Of a stretch of DNA of 64,000 nucleotides, positions 36,365-44,849 are shown piece after piece; position 1 is the first letter of the stretch, and every line of letters starts with the position of its first letter. The position numbers and the translations under genes are program-made. Origin of the DNA: Erwinia sp. JUb26 (GTDB lineage: Bacteria; Pseudomonadota; Gammaproteobacteria; Enterobacterales; Enterobacteriaceae); assembly GCF_003751505.1 (NCBI RefSeq), contig NZ_RJVB01000004.1, positions 1 to 64,000 of the forward strand. Direction: 5' to 3'. The notes under the pieces are model-generated. The model worked only from the letters and a program-made list of their open reading frames with translations. It did not search any database and was not told the DNA's origin.

Positions 36365-37311
36365 ACATTTTCTCCGCGAATAAGATGCTGTGCCGTGCGG
36401 GCGATGCCCTGCGCATCAATCCCCAGCCGGTCACGCGTTGCGGCGCGGTCGCCGGCGATCGCGTACTGCCCGTCCGCCAGACCCAGTCGCTTCAGGCGAA
36501 TGCCCAGACCGTGTTCCGCCAGCACTTCCGCCACCAGACTGCCGACGCCGCCGTTAATGTTATGTTCTTCAGCCGAGACGACGTACGGCACGTCTTTCAG
36601 CTGTTCAAACAGCGCCTGAGTATCGCACGGACGCACCGAAGACACGGAAATCACTTTGGCAGAAATGCCCTGCTCGTTGAGGATCTCCGCCGCGCTGACC
36701 GCTTCATGCACGGTAGAACCCAGCGCCACCAGCGCCACGTCCGAACCCTCGCGAAGGGTATCGATTTTACCCGGTACAAACGCATAATCGTCGTCGTGCA
36801 GTACCGGCAGCGCTTTGCCATCCAGGCGGATGTAAACCGGACCGGTGTGGCGCAGGGCATAGTCAATGATTTTACGGCATTCCACCGGGCAGGACGGCGC
36901 GTAGATTTCAATGTTGCCGAAGCCGCGCATGATGGCGATATCGTCGGTGCTGTGATGGGTGCTGGCCAGCGGGCCGTAGCTGGCACCGGCGTTCAGCCCG
37001 AACAATTTTACGTTGGTATTGTTATAGCAGACATCGACCTTCACCTGCTCGTTGGCGCGGGAAATCAGGAAGGGTGCGGCGTTGCAGGTAACGGCGACTT
37101 TGCCGCCCAGCGCCAGGCCTGCGGCGGTGCCCACCAGCGTCTGCTCGGCGATCCCGACGTTGACCAGCCTGCCGGGGAACGCTTTAACAAACGGACTGAT
37201 TTTTGCGGTTGAGGTGGAGTCGGCCACCACCGGAACCAGATCGATCCCTTCGTTCACGGCGTCTATAAAGGCGTCAACCATCACGCTTGCCAGGTGTTCT
37301 GCATTACTCAT
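36361..37311 (-). CDS. Transketolase, C-terminal subunit (split type)
   Basis: 316 residues, covering the pyrimidine-binding and C-terminal domains. The Glu that activates thiamine diphosphate is in VGIAEQTLVGTAAGLAL, and STHHSTDDIAIMRGF follows as in other split transketolases. It overlaps the N-subunit gene by 8 bp and the kinase by 4 bp. Split transketolases beside an FGGY kinase are found in apulose-4-phosphate pathways (AptA/AptB-type) and in other pentose pathways. It cannot act alone; it pairs with the product of the upstream gene. Confidence 0.87.
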   Translation of the reverse strand: MSNAEHLASVMVDAFIDAVNEGIDLVPVVADSTSTAKISPFVKAFPGRLVNVGIAEQTLVGTAAGLALGGKVAVTCNAAPFLISRANEQVKVDVCYNNTNVKLFGLNAGASYGPLASTHHSTDDIAIMRGFGNIEIYAPSCPVECRKIIDYALRHTGPVYIRLDGKALPVLHDDDYAFVPGKIDTLREGSDVALVALGSTVHEAVSAAEILNEQGISAKVISVSSVRPCDTQALFEQLKDVPYVVSAEEHNINGGVGSLVAEVLAEHGLGIRLKRLGLADGQYAIAGDRAATRDRLGIDAQGIARTAQHLIRGENV

Positions 37312-38134
37312 CGTTCAGTTCCTCCAGCGCCAGCGCGATCTCTTCGCCTTTTGGCACGCGGTGATGCCATTCCGGCTGCCCCTGGATAAACGAGATCCCG
37401 AAGCCTTTTTCCGTATTGGCGATAATAACCTGTGGTTTTCCGGCGGGTTTTAACCCCTCCAGCGTGTCCACGACGTCCTGCATATCATTGCCCTGGCACT
37501 CGGTCACATCCAGGCCAAAGGCACGCCACTTTTCCGCCAGCGGATCGGTATTCAGGATGTCGCGGGTGGCACCGGCCAGCTGCAGTTTATTTTTATCGTT
37601 GATGATAATCAGGTTATCCAGCCCGTAATGGGCAGCGACCAGAGCGGCTTCCCAGTTACTGCCTTCGGCCAGTTCGCCGTCCCCGGTCACCACAAAGATG
37701 CGGCGAGCGTGATTGCTTTTTTTCGCCGCCAGCGCCAGGCCAACCGCAACCGGTAAACCATGGCCAAGCGCACCGGTATTCAGTTCGATACCCGGGGTTT
37801 TTTGCCGCACCGGATGGCCCGGCAGGCGCGAATCCGCGTGCTGGTAGGTGGGCAGCCACTCGGTCGGAAAATATCCTGCTTCGGCCAGGACGCAATAATA
37901 GCCGCCCACCGCATGCCCTTTGGACTGGATATAGATATCCCGATCCTCCGAGTCGGTGCGGTCCGGCGCGCAGTTCAGTATGCGAAAATAGAGCGCCGTC
38001 AGGATTTCAACCTGCGACAGGTCCGCGCCGGTGTGGCCGCCCGCCGGGCTGTTGGCGTTCAGCTCAATGATGCGGCGACGTATGGCGCGCGCCTTTTTCT
38101 GCAGTTCCGGCACATCATATCTGAAAGGATTCAT
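37304..38134 (-). CDS. Transketolase, N-terminal subunit (split type)
   Basis: 276 residues: the thiamine-diphosphate diphosphate-binding domain, with GHTGADLSQVEILTALYF, TGALGHGLPVAVGLALAAK and the GDGELAEGSNWEAALVAAHYGLDNLIIIND motif (split here only for description; about residues 147-176). AGGAG precedes the ATG at 38134. It is first in the leftward operon tktN-tktC-kinase, divergent from the SorC regulator, with several palindromes in the shared promoter region. Confidence 0.87.
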   Translation of the reverse strand: MNPFRYDVPELQKKARAIRRRIIELNANSPAGGHTGADLSQVEILTALYFRILNCAPDRTDSEDRDIYIQSKGHAVGGYYCVLAEAGYFPTEWLPTYQHADSRLPGHPVRQKTPGIELNTGALGHGLPVAVGLALAAKKSNHARRIFVVTGDGELAEGSNWEAALVAAHYGLDNLIIINDKNKLQLAGATRDILNTDPLAEKWRAFGLDVTECQGNDMQDVVDTLEGLKPAGKPQVIIANTEKGFGISFIQGQPEWHHRVPKGEEIALALEELNDE

Positions 38135-38153
38135 CTGCTACTCCTGAATACTA

Positions 38154-38179
38154 ATTCATGCATGAATAAATATTCATGC
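38154..38179. promoter_or_regulatory. Overlapping palindromes just upstream of the split transketolase
   Basis: ATTCATGCATGAAT (38154-38167) and GCATGAATAAATATTCATGC (38160-38179) are both perfect inverted repeats sharing ATTCATG/CATGAAT arms, 20-45 bp before the transketolase ATG. They resemble the TGAATATATATTCA palindrome further upstream, so SorC is the likely ligand. Confidence 0.6.
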
Positions 38180-38266
38180 GGGGTAAAAATAAAGACCGTT
38201 TGTCAGCGGCCGTTCAGTTTTGAAACCGTGTTAACTGCAGTTCGCAGGTTTTTTTACGTTCGGGAT

Positions 38267-38280
38267 TGAATATATATTCA
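38267..38280. promoter_or_regulatory. SorC operator candidate, copy 1
   Basis: TGAATATATATTCA is a perfect 14-bp palindrome that recurs exactly at 42273-42286 before the GPH symporter. It lies between the divergent transketolase and sorC genes. Confidence 0.7.
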
Positions 38281-38346
38281 CTATTGATTTTATATTTATT
38301 ATTATGACCGCAGTAACAGGGGCAAACTATCGCTTCAGCCTATAAT

Positions 38347-38362
38347 TGAGATCGCGATCACA
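38347..38362. promoter_or_regulatory. Possible CRP site
   Basis: TGAGA-N6-TCACA matches the CRP consensus at 9 of 10 core positions. It lies about 85-101 bp before the sorC ATG and could serve either divergent promoter. The rest of the 313-bp gap 38135-38447 is AT-rich promoter DNA. Confidence 0.5.
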
Positions 38363-38447
38363 ATTTAACCGCAGATATTATCCGCCGCCATGGTGCTGAC
38401 TTTAGCTTACGCTCTGCGCAGTCAGGAATGTTTAACTACGAGGCTTT

Positions 38448-39398
38448 ATGATCAGGCAAAACGAAATCAGATTGATGGTGAAAATCGCCAACCTTTATTA
38501 CAACGAAGGCGCCAAGCAGGCTGAGATCGCCACCGCGCTGAATCTTTCTCAGTCTTTTGTCTCCCGCATGCTGAATCGCAGCGTTCGCGAGGGGATTGTT
38601 AAAATCAGTGTGGTCCAGCCTGATAACGTGTTTCCGCAGCTCGAGCGCGGCATTGAACAGCGATACGGCATCCAGCAGGCGATCGTGGTGGACGTTGCGG
38701 AAGATGACGATGCCGCACAGGTGCGCAAGGCCATCGGTGCCGCCGCCGCGCATTATCTGGAAACGCGGCTGCGCAACGGCGAGCTGGTCGGGATTTCATC
38801 CTGGAGCAGCACCATCAAAGCGATGGTCAGTGAAATGCACCCGCAAACGGTCAAAGTTGACGGCGTGATCCAGCTGCTTGGCGGCGTAGGCGTTAACGGC
38901 AACGTGCAGGCCACCATTCTGACCCAGGACCTGGCAAACCGGCTCAGTTGCCGCGCGTGGCTGCTTCCGGCGCAGTCTATCGAAGGCTCGGTGACCAGCC
39001 GCGATCTGCTGGCGGCGAGTAAGGATGTCAGTGAGGTGCTGCACAAGTTTAATGAAGTGACCACTGCCGTGGTCGGCATCGGCGATATGGAACCGTCGCA
39101 GCTGCTGCGCCACTCGGGCAATTACTACGATAAAACGATGCTGCTGTCGCTGACCGAAAAAGGCGCGGTAGGCGATATCTGCCTGCATTATTTCAACGAG
39201 GCGGGCCAGCCCGTGTTGGATGAGGATGAAGATCCGGCGATTGGCATGACGCTGGCACAGCTAAAAAGCTGCCCGCATGCCATTGCGCTGGCGGGCGGGC
39301 AGGAGAAGGTGACGGCGATTAAAGCGGCGCTGAGTGGCGGGTATCTGAACGTGCTGATTACCGACTACCCCACGGCGCGCGCGCTAATTGAAGATTAA
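38448..39398 (+). CDS. SorC/DeoR-type sugar-binding transcriptional regulator
   Basis: 316 residues. The N-terminal HTH (about 8-50: VKIANLYYNEGAKQAEIATALNLSQSFVSRMLNR) and the sugar-phosphate-binding domain (about 60-312) define the SorC family, which usually senses a phosphorylated sugar. GAGG lies five bases before the ATG. It sits between the transketolase/kinase operon and the glycosidase/symporter operon, and its 3' end overlaps the glycosidase end by 4 bp. Identical palindromes before both operons make it the likely common regulator. Confidence 0.88.
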   Translation: MIRQNEIRLMVKIANLYYNEGAKQAEIATALNLSQSFVSRMLNRSVREGIVKISVVQPDNVFPQLERGIEQRYGIQQAIVVDVAEDDDAAQVRKAIGAAAAHYLETRLRNGELVGISSWSSTIKAMVSEMHPQTVKVDGVIQLLGGVGVNGNVQATILTQDLANRLSCRAWLLPAQSIEGSVTSRDLLAASKDVSEVLHKFNEVTTAVVGIGDMEPSQLLRHSGNYYDKTMLLSLTEKGAVGDICLHYFNEAGQPVLDEDEDPAIGMTLAQLKSCPHAIALAGGQEKVTAIKAALSGGYLNVLITDYPTARALIED

Positions 39399-40885
39399 AC
39401 GGCGGTTATGCGCAGGGCGATGCCGGGGCGGCCGGGCAGCGGCAGCCTGTCGCCGCTGCGCCACGTTCCGGGCACGCGTTCCACGGTCATTGCCCAGGCG
39501 TCGATAATCTCGACCACAAACTCTTTCCCTTCCGGCAGCATGGTCAGCAGCTTAAAGCCCGGCTGGTTGTCGCCGAACCACAGCAGCCAGTAATCGTCAC
39601 CCATATGACCGATGGTGACATCCCACTGCGAGTGGCTGCGGCCCTTCCACGGCGACAGGCGTTTTGCTTCGCCATCTTCAAGGATATTGCGCAGGAACGC
39701 GATGCGTTCGGGGCTTTCGCCTTTGAGTTTGCCGCCGTGCGACCACCAGATGATTTCATCGTCGCTCAGATAGCTTTCGCCATGGGTCACGTAGCCCCCG
39801 GCGCAGACGCCCTCCCAGGTCAGGTTGAGCATCTTGCGGCCGCTGATATTGCCCCAGCCGCAGTCAACGTCGCCTTCATAGCGGCATTCATCAATGACGA
39901 TCGGTTTACCGAACTGCTCGCGCCAGGCGGGAACGAACCACAGATCGTGGTGCTGGATGCTGGCGTGGGTAATCAGCGGGTCAGTCTGATCGTACCAGTG
40001 GTCGTTGCTGGTGTAATGAATCGGCGGGTTATGCCAGTTATGGATCGAGATAAGATGCCCGTAGGGATCGTCCGCCGTAATCTGCTTAAACACACCGTCC
40101 CAGAACGACAGGGGTTTTTTACGCAGCAGATCGAACTCGTTGGCCAGCGACCACCAGACGTTGCTGAAGCTGGAGAGGCGGGCCACCAGATAGTCCACAT
40201 AGCGGCGATCCGTTTCGGCCTCCATCTCCGCAAAGCCCCAGCGGTCATAGGGATGAAAGATAATCAGGTCGGCTTCAATCCCCCGATCCTTCAGCGCGTC
40301 GATCTGGTTTTCCAGCTGGTGGAAGAAGGCGCAGTCGAAGCGTGAAAAATCAAACCCGTCGGTGATATTGCCCGGGAACGGGAACCGCTGCGGCTCGTTA
40401 AAGTTATAGGTGTAGTGTTTTGGGAACACGCACATTCTGATCTTGTTAAACGGCGAGGCCGTCAGCGAGGCCAGCGTCTGCTCCTGCACGGCGTCAGACT
40501 GATAGTTCCAGACGTAGGCGGTGGTGCCGAACGGATACCAGGCCTTGCCGCTGGCGGTCCGGAAGTGGAAGGTTTCATCCGTTTCTATCGGTCCGCTGGC
40601 ATCAGCGTCTGCCGGCGTGCAGTTAACGCTGCCGGTAATGCCGCTGAGGCTGGCGATATTACTGTCGGTACAAAACGTCCAGATGCCTTCACTTTGCGGC
40701 ATAAAGCGCAGCAGGAACCGGCCATGGTCATCGTAAAACCCGCGCACCACCTTCCGGTCGTCGCCATTGCGGAAGGTGGCCGCGATCCAGGACAGTGTAA
40801 AATGTGCCGGATCGTTATCTGCGGTAAAAACGAATTCGGCACGCGACCATTTCGCGGTGGTCAGTATGGAAGGGGAAACTAACAT
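39395..40885 (-). CDS. Apiosidase-like glycoside hydrolase (DUF5060-DUF4038-DUF5605 type)
   Basis: 496 residues from ATG 40885 (AGGA upstream; the frame to 40960 lacks a ribosome site). An N-terminal beta domain (about 8-95, DUF5060-like: VVRGFYDDHGRFLLRFMPQSEGIW) precedes a TIM barrel (about 110-400) with YPFGTTAYVW, FNKIRMCVFPKHY and FHPYDRWGF. Likely catalytic acids are E250 (WWSLANEFD) and E333 (VIDECRYEG). The catalytic domain type (PF13204) includes GH140 apiosidases. There is no signal peptide, so it would act in the cytoplasm on a glycoside brought in by the adjacent symporter. Specificity for apiose is inferred, not shown. Confidence 0.8.
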   Translation of the reverse strand: MLVSPSILTTAKWSRAEFVFTADNDPAHFTLSWIAATFRNGDDRKVVRGFYDDHGRFLLRFMPQSEGIWTFCTDSNIASLSGITGSVNCTPADADASGPIETDETFHFRTASGKAWYPFGTTAYVWNYQSDAVQEQTLASLTASPFNKIRMCVFPKHYTYNFNEPQRFPFPGNITDGFDFSRFDCAFFHQLENQIDALKDRGIEADLIIFHPYDRWGFAEMEAETDRRYVDYLVARLSSFSNVWWSLANEFDLLRKKPLSFWDGVFKQITADDPYGHLISIHNWHNPPIHYTSNDHWYDQTDPLITHASIQHHDLWFVPAWREQFGKPIVIDECRYEGDVDCGWGNISGRKMLNLTWEGVCAGGYVTHGESYLSDDEIIWWSHGGKLKGESPERIAFLRNILEDGEAKRLSPWKGRSHSQWDVTIGHMGDDYWLLWFGDNQPGFKLLTMLPEGKEFVVEIIDAWAMTVERVPGTWRSGDRLPLPGRPGIALRITAV

Positions 40886-40901
40886 CTCAGGATTCCTCAG
40901 C

Positions 40902-42263
40902 TTAGTGAATACCGGGCTGGTGTGGCAGCGATGACGACGCGTGCGCCGCCTGGCTGTCATCCAGATTAAAGAACATAATCAGCACCAGGCTGATGCCGTG
41001 GAAGATGGCGGGTACGCCAGCAATCAGGAAAATAATGCCTTTCAGGATCTCGGGAGTGATGGCAACACCGGCGTGATAGCCACTCATGCTTAAGACAAAG
41101 CCCACCAGCCCTCCGGCAATAGCCAGGCCGATTTTCATCGTGAACAGGGTGCCGGCGGCGATAAATCCGGACATCTTCAGGCCGCTTTTACGCTCGCAGT
41201 AGTCCGCGCATTCCGACGGCAGCGCCCAGGCGGTGATGGCACCGATTTCGGCGAGCAGGACCGAGACCACCAGTAATGCCACCGCCAGCCAGATATTTTC
41301 CGGGCTGACAAAAAACAGCGCCAGCGCAGCAATGCATCCTCCGGCCTGGGCCAGCTTGAGCGTGCCCAGCGCACTGACTTTCTTACGTTTTATCAGCTGC
41401 AGGGCGATCATCGGCGCAATAATCCCGGCGATGGCGGTGGCGGAGAGCAGCCCGGAGACGAAGCCGTCGCTGCGGCCGAGGAAGTACTTCACGAAGTAAA
41501 TCGTCGCGCTGCCCTTAATCACGAAGGCGATTGAGCTGGTGATTTTGAAAATGTAGAAAATCACCACCGGGCGCGCGGAAAGCGTGATACGCAGCTGCTG
41601 CTTAAAGGAAACGTTTGACGCCAACGATGCGGGTTTCACACGCTCTTTGGTGCCGAAGAAGCAGCTCAGCATCATGGCGGTGGCCAGCACGGCAATCATG
41701 CTCATTGCCACCATATAGGCCTGCGCTTCATTATCCTTGCCGTACCAGGCAACGAACATCGGCACCGTCACCGAGCAGATCAGGAAGGACATCTTCGCCA
41801 GCGGGAAGCGCCAGGCGTTGGCGGCCAGCCGTTCCTGCGGATCGCTGGTCAGCGCCGACAGCAGCGCGACGTAGGGAACCACCGTTGAGGCATACATCAG
41901 GATCAGGAACAGATAGGTGGCATAGGCATAGACCAGTTTTCCCGTCGGGGAAAAATCGGGTGCCAGGAACACCAACAGGCAGGAGAGGCCATACGGCACC
42001 GCCAGCCACAGCAGCCAGGGGCGGTAGTGCCCATGCCGGGTTTGCAGCCGGTCGGCGACGTTACCGATAAAGGGATCGTAAAACGCATCCACCAGGCGAG
42101 CGATAACGAACAGCAGGCCCATTGCCGCCGCCGAGATACCCAGCACGTCGGTATAGAAATAGGGCAGAAACATCATCGTCATGCCGAGGAAGATATTGGC
42201 GGACGAATCTCCCAGACCAAAACAGATTTTTTCCCGCACGGACAGCTTGTGAACCGGTTCCAT
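40902..42263 (-). CDS. GPH-family glycoside:cation symporter
   Basis: 453 residues from ATG 42263, where AGGAG lies five bases upstream; the longer frame to 42287 would begin inside the operator. GPH (MelB/XynB/GusB) family features: EKICFGLGDSSANIFLGMTMMFLPYFYTDVLG at the N-terminus, RLVDAFYDPFIGNVADR, and RPWLLWLAVP. About 12 membrane segments, inner membrane. It imports glycosides or oligosaccharides with protons or sodium and lies 16 bp before the glycosidase gene, which suggests that it delivers that enzyme's substrate. A SorC-type palindrome overlaps its leader. Confidence 0.87.
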   Translation of the reverse strand: MEPVHKLSVREKICFGLGDSSANIFLGMTMMFLPYFYTDVLGISAAAMGLLFVIARLVDAFYDPFIGNVADRLQTRHGHYRPWLLWLAVPYGLSCLLVFLAPDFSPTGKLVYAYATYLFLILMYASTVVPYVALLSALTSDPQERLAANAWRFPLAKMSFLICSVTVPMFVAWYGKDNEAQAYMVAMSMIAVLATAMMLSCFFGTKERVKPASLASNVSFKQQLRITLSARPVVIFYIFKITSSIAFVIKGSATIYFVKYFLGRSDGFVSGLLSATAIAGIIAPMIALQLIKRKKVSALGTLKLAQAGGCIAALALFFVSPENIWLAVALLVVSVLLAEIGAITAWALPSECADYCERKSGLKMSGFIAAGTLFTMKIGLAIAGGLVGFVLSMSGYHAGVAITPEILKGIIFLIAGVPAIFHGISLVLIMFFNLDDSQAAHASSSLPHQPGIH

Positions 42264-42272
42264 TTCTACTCC

Positions 42273-42286
42273 TGAATATATATTCA
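42273..42286. promoter_or_regulatory. SorC operator candidate, copy 2
   Basis: TGAATATATATTCA, identical to 38267-38280, lies 10 bp before the symporter start codon and touches its ribosome-binding site, a position where a bound repressor would block expression. Confidence 0.7.
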
Positions 42287-42287
42287 A

Positions 42288-42588
42288 TTGGGATTATATA
42301 TTCTATTCTGCGGGATACCGGTAACAGCCTGCCAGTGGACAAAGTGGATTCTGGAAGAAGGCTCACATTATTTTTTTAGTCAGCTAGATAATTTTTGCAA
42401 TGATAATGTCATTATCATGATGATATTTAATGATTTATTTTACAAAAATAAATGTTATTGGTAAGTAGTATTTTGGGGGCGAGGTGCAGGATACGAGATC
42501 AATGCAAAGTCCCTAACAATCTGGTCTGCGAAAGTCCATCCCAGTCTGCCCAGACGGAGATCGTTGTCATCGTCGGTTCCTTTGTTGG
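42288..42588. other. Intergenic region, no gene seen
   Basis: AT-rich promoter-like DNA upstream of the symporter gives way to mixed-composition DNA downstream of the XRE gene. No HipA-like or other partner gene is present in this gap. Confidence 0.6.
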
Positions 42589-43071
42589 TTATTTCGAGTG
42601 ACTTCGCGTTTTAAGCAGACCAGCAAGACCCGCTGAGGTGAGCGGTACATCTGCCGGAGTAGCATCATTACTCTTTTTGGCAGTGGCGATAGAGTATGGC
42701 GCGGCTTTCTCTTCTCGCGCATTACTATCCTCAGATGATGGGACAAAGCTGGAACGCGCCTCGCGTTTCGATTTTTTTGTTGGTGAAGACAGCTGCGAAT
42801 CCTGAAGCTGACGGCCCAGCAGGTCGTTGGCCGGCAGCAGGTTCAAATCCTGCTCCAGGCCCAGCACCTGCATTACCGACAAATAGGCACCGATGGTCAC
42901 TCCCGATCCTCCTGACTCCAGCGATCTTAAAGTCATCGCAGTCATACCTGCGCGCTCTGCTACCTGCTTAGCGGTTAACTTACGGCGTTTTCGAGCAAGC
43001 ATCAGGCGTTCTCCCAATGCATTGAGAAGATCGATGGTTTGCGGAAGAAGTGGGGCGGTTTTTTTTGCCAT
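42589..43071 (-). CDS. XRE-family regulator (HipB-like), no toxin partner
   Basis: 160 residues. The HTH_3 domain (about 18-72) reads [52 protein letters not shown], shown here only to describe the domain order: helix-turn-helix near 33-55 and a packed last helix. The C-terminal half is low in complexity and Ser/Lys-rich. HipB-type antitoxins look like this and are normally followed by hipA, but no hipA lies downstream. A large palindrome covers its promoter, so it probably represses itself. It could be an orphan left after loss of the toxin. Confidence 0.78.
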   Translation of the reverse strand: MAKKTAPLLPQTIDLLNALGERLMLARKRRKLTAKQVAERAGMTAMTLRSLESGGSGVTIGAYLSVMQVLGLEQDLNLLPANDLLGRQLQDSQLSSPTKKSKREARSSFVPSSEDSNAREEKAAPYSIATAKKSNDATPADVPLTSAGLAGLLKTRSHSK

Positions 43072-43122
43072 AGTGCTAATAATTTATCATTTCAGTACTG
43101 TTAATGATGAAATATTAGCACT
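43072..43122. promoter_or_regulatory. 51-bp symmetric operator region of the XRE gene
   Basis: Outer arms AGTGCTAATA (43072-43081) and TATTAGCACT (43113-43122) and inner arms ATCATT (43086-43091) and AATGAT (43103-43108) share one centre, with equal 4-bp gaps. It begins immediately upstream of the start codon and looks like an autoregulatory double operator. Confidence 0.65.
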
Positions 43123-43276
43123 TATTGATGTGAGGCTTAGTTTTTGGCGTGGGAGGGAAGATGACGCGGTTTGTTTCCCCGATATCTTTTTTGGTCAACA
43201 GACGACCGTAAATTCTGCCGCCTGAAAGTGAAGTGTCATGTCATGACTGGTCAGGCGGAAACCGCCAGGCCGTCAG

Positions 43277-43382
43277 TTAATGGCTGGGGAACGCAAACTG
43301 AGAAGCTTCATGCGCTGTCTGTTTCGGCCAGCGCTGGGTGATAGTTTTGCGGGCGGTATAGAAACGCACGCCATCTTTCGCG
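43277..43382 (-). pseudogene. C-terminal remnant of methylmalonate-semialdehyde dehydrogenase (mmsA/iolA)
   Basis: About 34 codons ending in TAA (43277-43279) translate to a DGVRFYTARKTITQRWP segment plus a short FAFPSH end, the C-terminus of CoA-acylating MmsA/IolA aldehyde dehydrogenases. Upstream of 43382 the frame breaks and no further homology is visible, so only the tail remains. IolA ends myo-inositol breakdown, so this may be a leftover of an inositol cluster. Elsewhere 43123-43579 holds no intact gene. Confidence 0.8.
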
Positions 43383-43579
43383 GCTAAGCGATTTTTCTGC
43401 TAAGGATTTGCGGAGTTATTTTTTTCGTTCAAAACTCCATCACCCGTCACTTTTTTAACTTGTTTCCAATCTTTAACATCTGCTAAAAAGGGGTTGCCAG
43501 GACGGCATCTGATTCATGGCAAATTCAATTCTCCTGCGTTAGAACAATAACGTATTAAAACTATCTTACTGGTATAAAA

Positions 43580-44782
43580 ATGAATAATACTGCGGCCGTT
43601 GCGCGGCCAAAAACCTGGATGAGCGTGCTGCTTGTTCTGGGGTTAACGCATTTACTTAACGATCTTATTCAGTCTCTGATACCCGCCGTTTACCCGATAC
43701 TAAGAGAGAAATATCAGCTCGATTTTGTGCAGATCGGTATTATCACCCTGACTTTCCAGATTGCCGGATCGCTCCTGCAGCCGGTCGTGGGCGCGATTAC
43801 CGATCGTCGCCCGTATCCTTATTCCACCGTGCTCGGCATGATGTTTACCCTGGCCGGACTGGTGGGGCTGGCGTATGCACCAAGCTATCATCTGATCCTG
43901 CTTTCCGCTGCCAGCATCGGTATTGGTTCCTCCATTTTCCACCCGGAAGCGACCCGTATGGCGCGCTACGCATCCGGCGGCAGGCAGGGGCTGGCTCAGG
44001 GCATCTTCCAGGTGGGCGGGCAGGCCGGCGGGGCGATGGGGCCACTGTTTGCGGCGCTGATTATCGTGCAGCGCGGGCAGGAAAGTCTGGCGTGGTTTGC
44101 GGTGCTGGCGCTGTTCGCCGTGGCGCTGATGATCTGGACCGCCGGACGCCACGATGCCATGAAGCACAGCTTTATTCAGTCGGTAAAAGCAAAGGCAAAA
44201 AGCGGACACAAGTCCAAAACCTACCCGCCGGCGGTGGTGGCAACCGGGCTGATCGTGCTGACCCTGCTGATGTTTTCCAAAAACGCCTATAACGAAAGCT
44301 TCCGCTCATTTTACACGTTCTATCTGATGGACCATTTTGGTGCCTCGATCACCACATCCCAGTTTATGCTGTTCCTGTTCCTCGCCGCTTCGGCGGTGGG
44401 TGCGCTGCTGGGCGGGATTCTGGGTGACCGCATCGGCCGCTATAAAATCATCTGGATTTCGATTCTTGGCCCGCTGCCGCTGACGCTGATACTGCCGTAT
44501 GCGGATTTCCACTGGACGGTAGTGCTGACAATTCTGATCAACCTGATCATGGCCAGTGCCTTTGCCGCCATTCTGATTTACGCCATGGAGCTGGCACCGA
44601 ATCGAATCGGTCTGGTCGGCGGATTATTTTACGGGCTGAACTTTGGTCTGGGCGGGATTGCTGCGGCGGTACTGGGCGCGCTGGCGGATAAAACCGGTAT
44701 TGAGAATGTCTACTGGCTGTGTTCATTCCTGCCGCTGGCGGGGCTACTGGCGTGGTTCTTGCCTAAAATCGACAACGCATAA
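43580..44782 (+). CDS. fsr: Fosmidomycin-resistance-type MFS exporter
   Basis: 400 residues with 12 predicted membrane segments. It follows E. coli Fsr through most of its length: LTHLLNDLIQSLIPAVYPIL, QIGIITLTFQIAGSLLQPVVG, GIGSSIFHPEATRMARYASGGRQGLAQGIFQVGG and the C-terminal ASAFAAILIYAMELAPNRIGLVGGLFYGLNFGLGG region (given in parts; about residues 325-360). Fsr-type pumps export fosmidomycin and possibly other phosphonate-like or toxic compounds. The gene stands alone and ends in a good terminator. The true substrate may differ. Confidence 0.88.
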   Translation: MNNTAAVARPKTWMSVLLVLGLTHLLNDLIQSLIPAVYPILREKYQLDFVQIGIITLTFQIAGSLLQPVVGAITDRRPYPYSTVLGMMFTLAGLVGLAYAPSYHLILLSAASIGIGSSIFHPEATRMARYASGGRQGLAQGIFQVGGQAGGAMGPLFAALIIVQRGQESLAWFAVLALFAVALMIWTAGRHDAMKHSFIQSVKAKAKSGHKSKTYPPAVVATGLIVLTLLMFSKNAYNESFRSFYTFYLMDHFGASITTSQFMLFLFLAASAVGALLGGILGDRIGRYKIIWISILGPLPLTLILPYADFHWTVVLTILINLIMASAFAAILIYAMELAPNRIGLVGGLFYGLNFGLGGIAAAVLGALADKTGIENVYWLCSFLPLAGLLAWFLPKIDNA

Positions 44783-44811
44783 ACCCGCGTTCAGTGGGTT
44801 CAGCAATAAAT

Positions 44812-44849
44812 CGGGCAGCTTTCGCGACAGGCGGGCCGCCCGTTTTTTT
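44812..44849 (+). terminator. Rho-independent terminator of fsr
   Basis: CGGGCAGC (44812-44819) pairs with GCCGCCCG (44835-44842) with one mismatch, followed by seven T residues. Confidence 0.7.
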
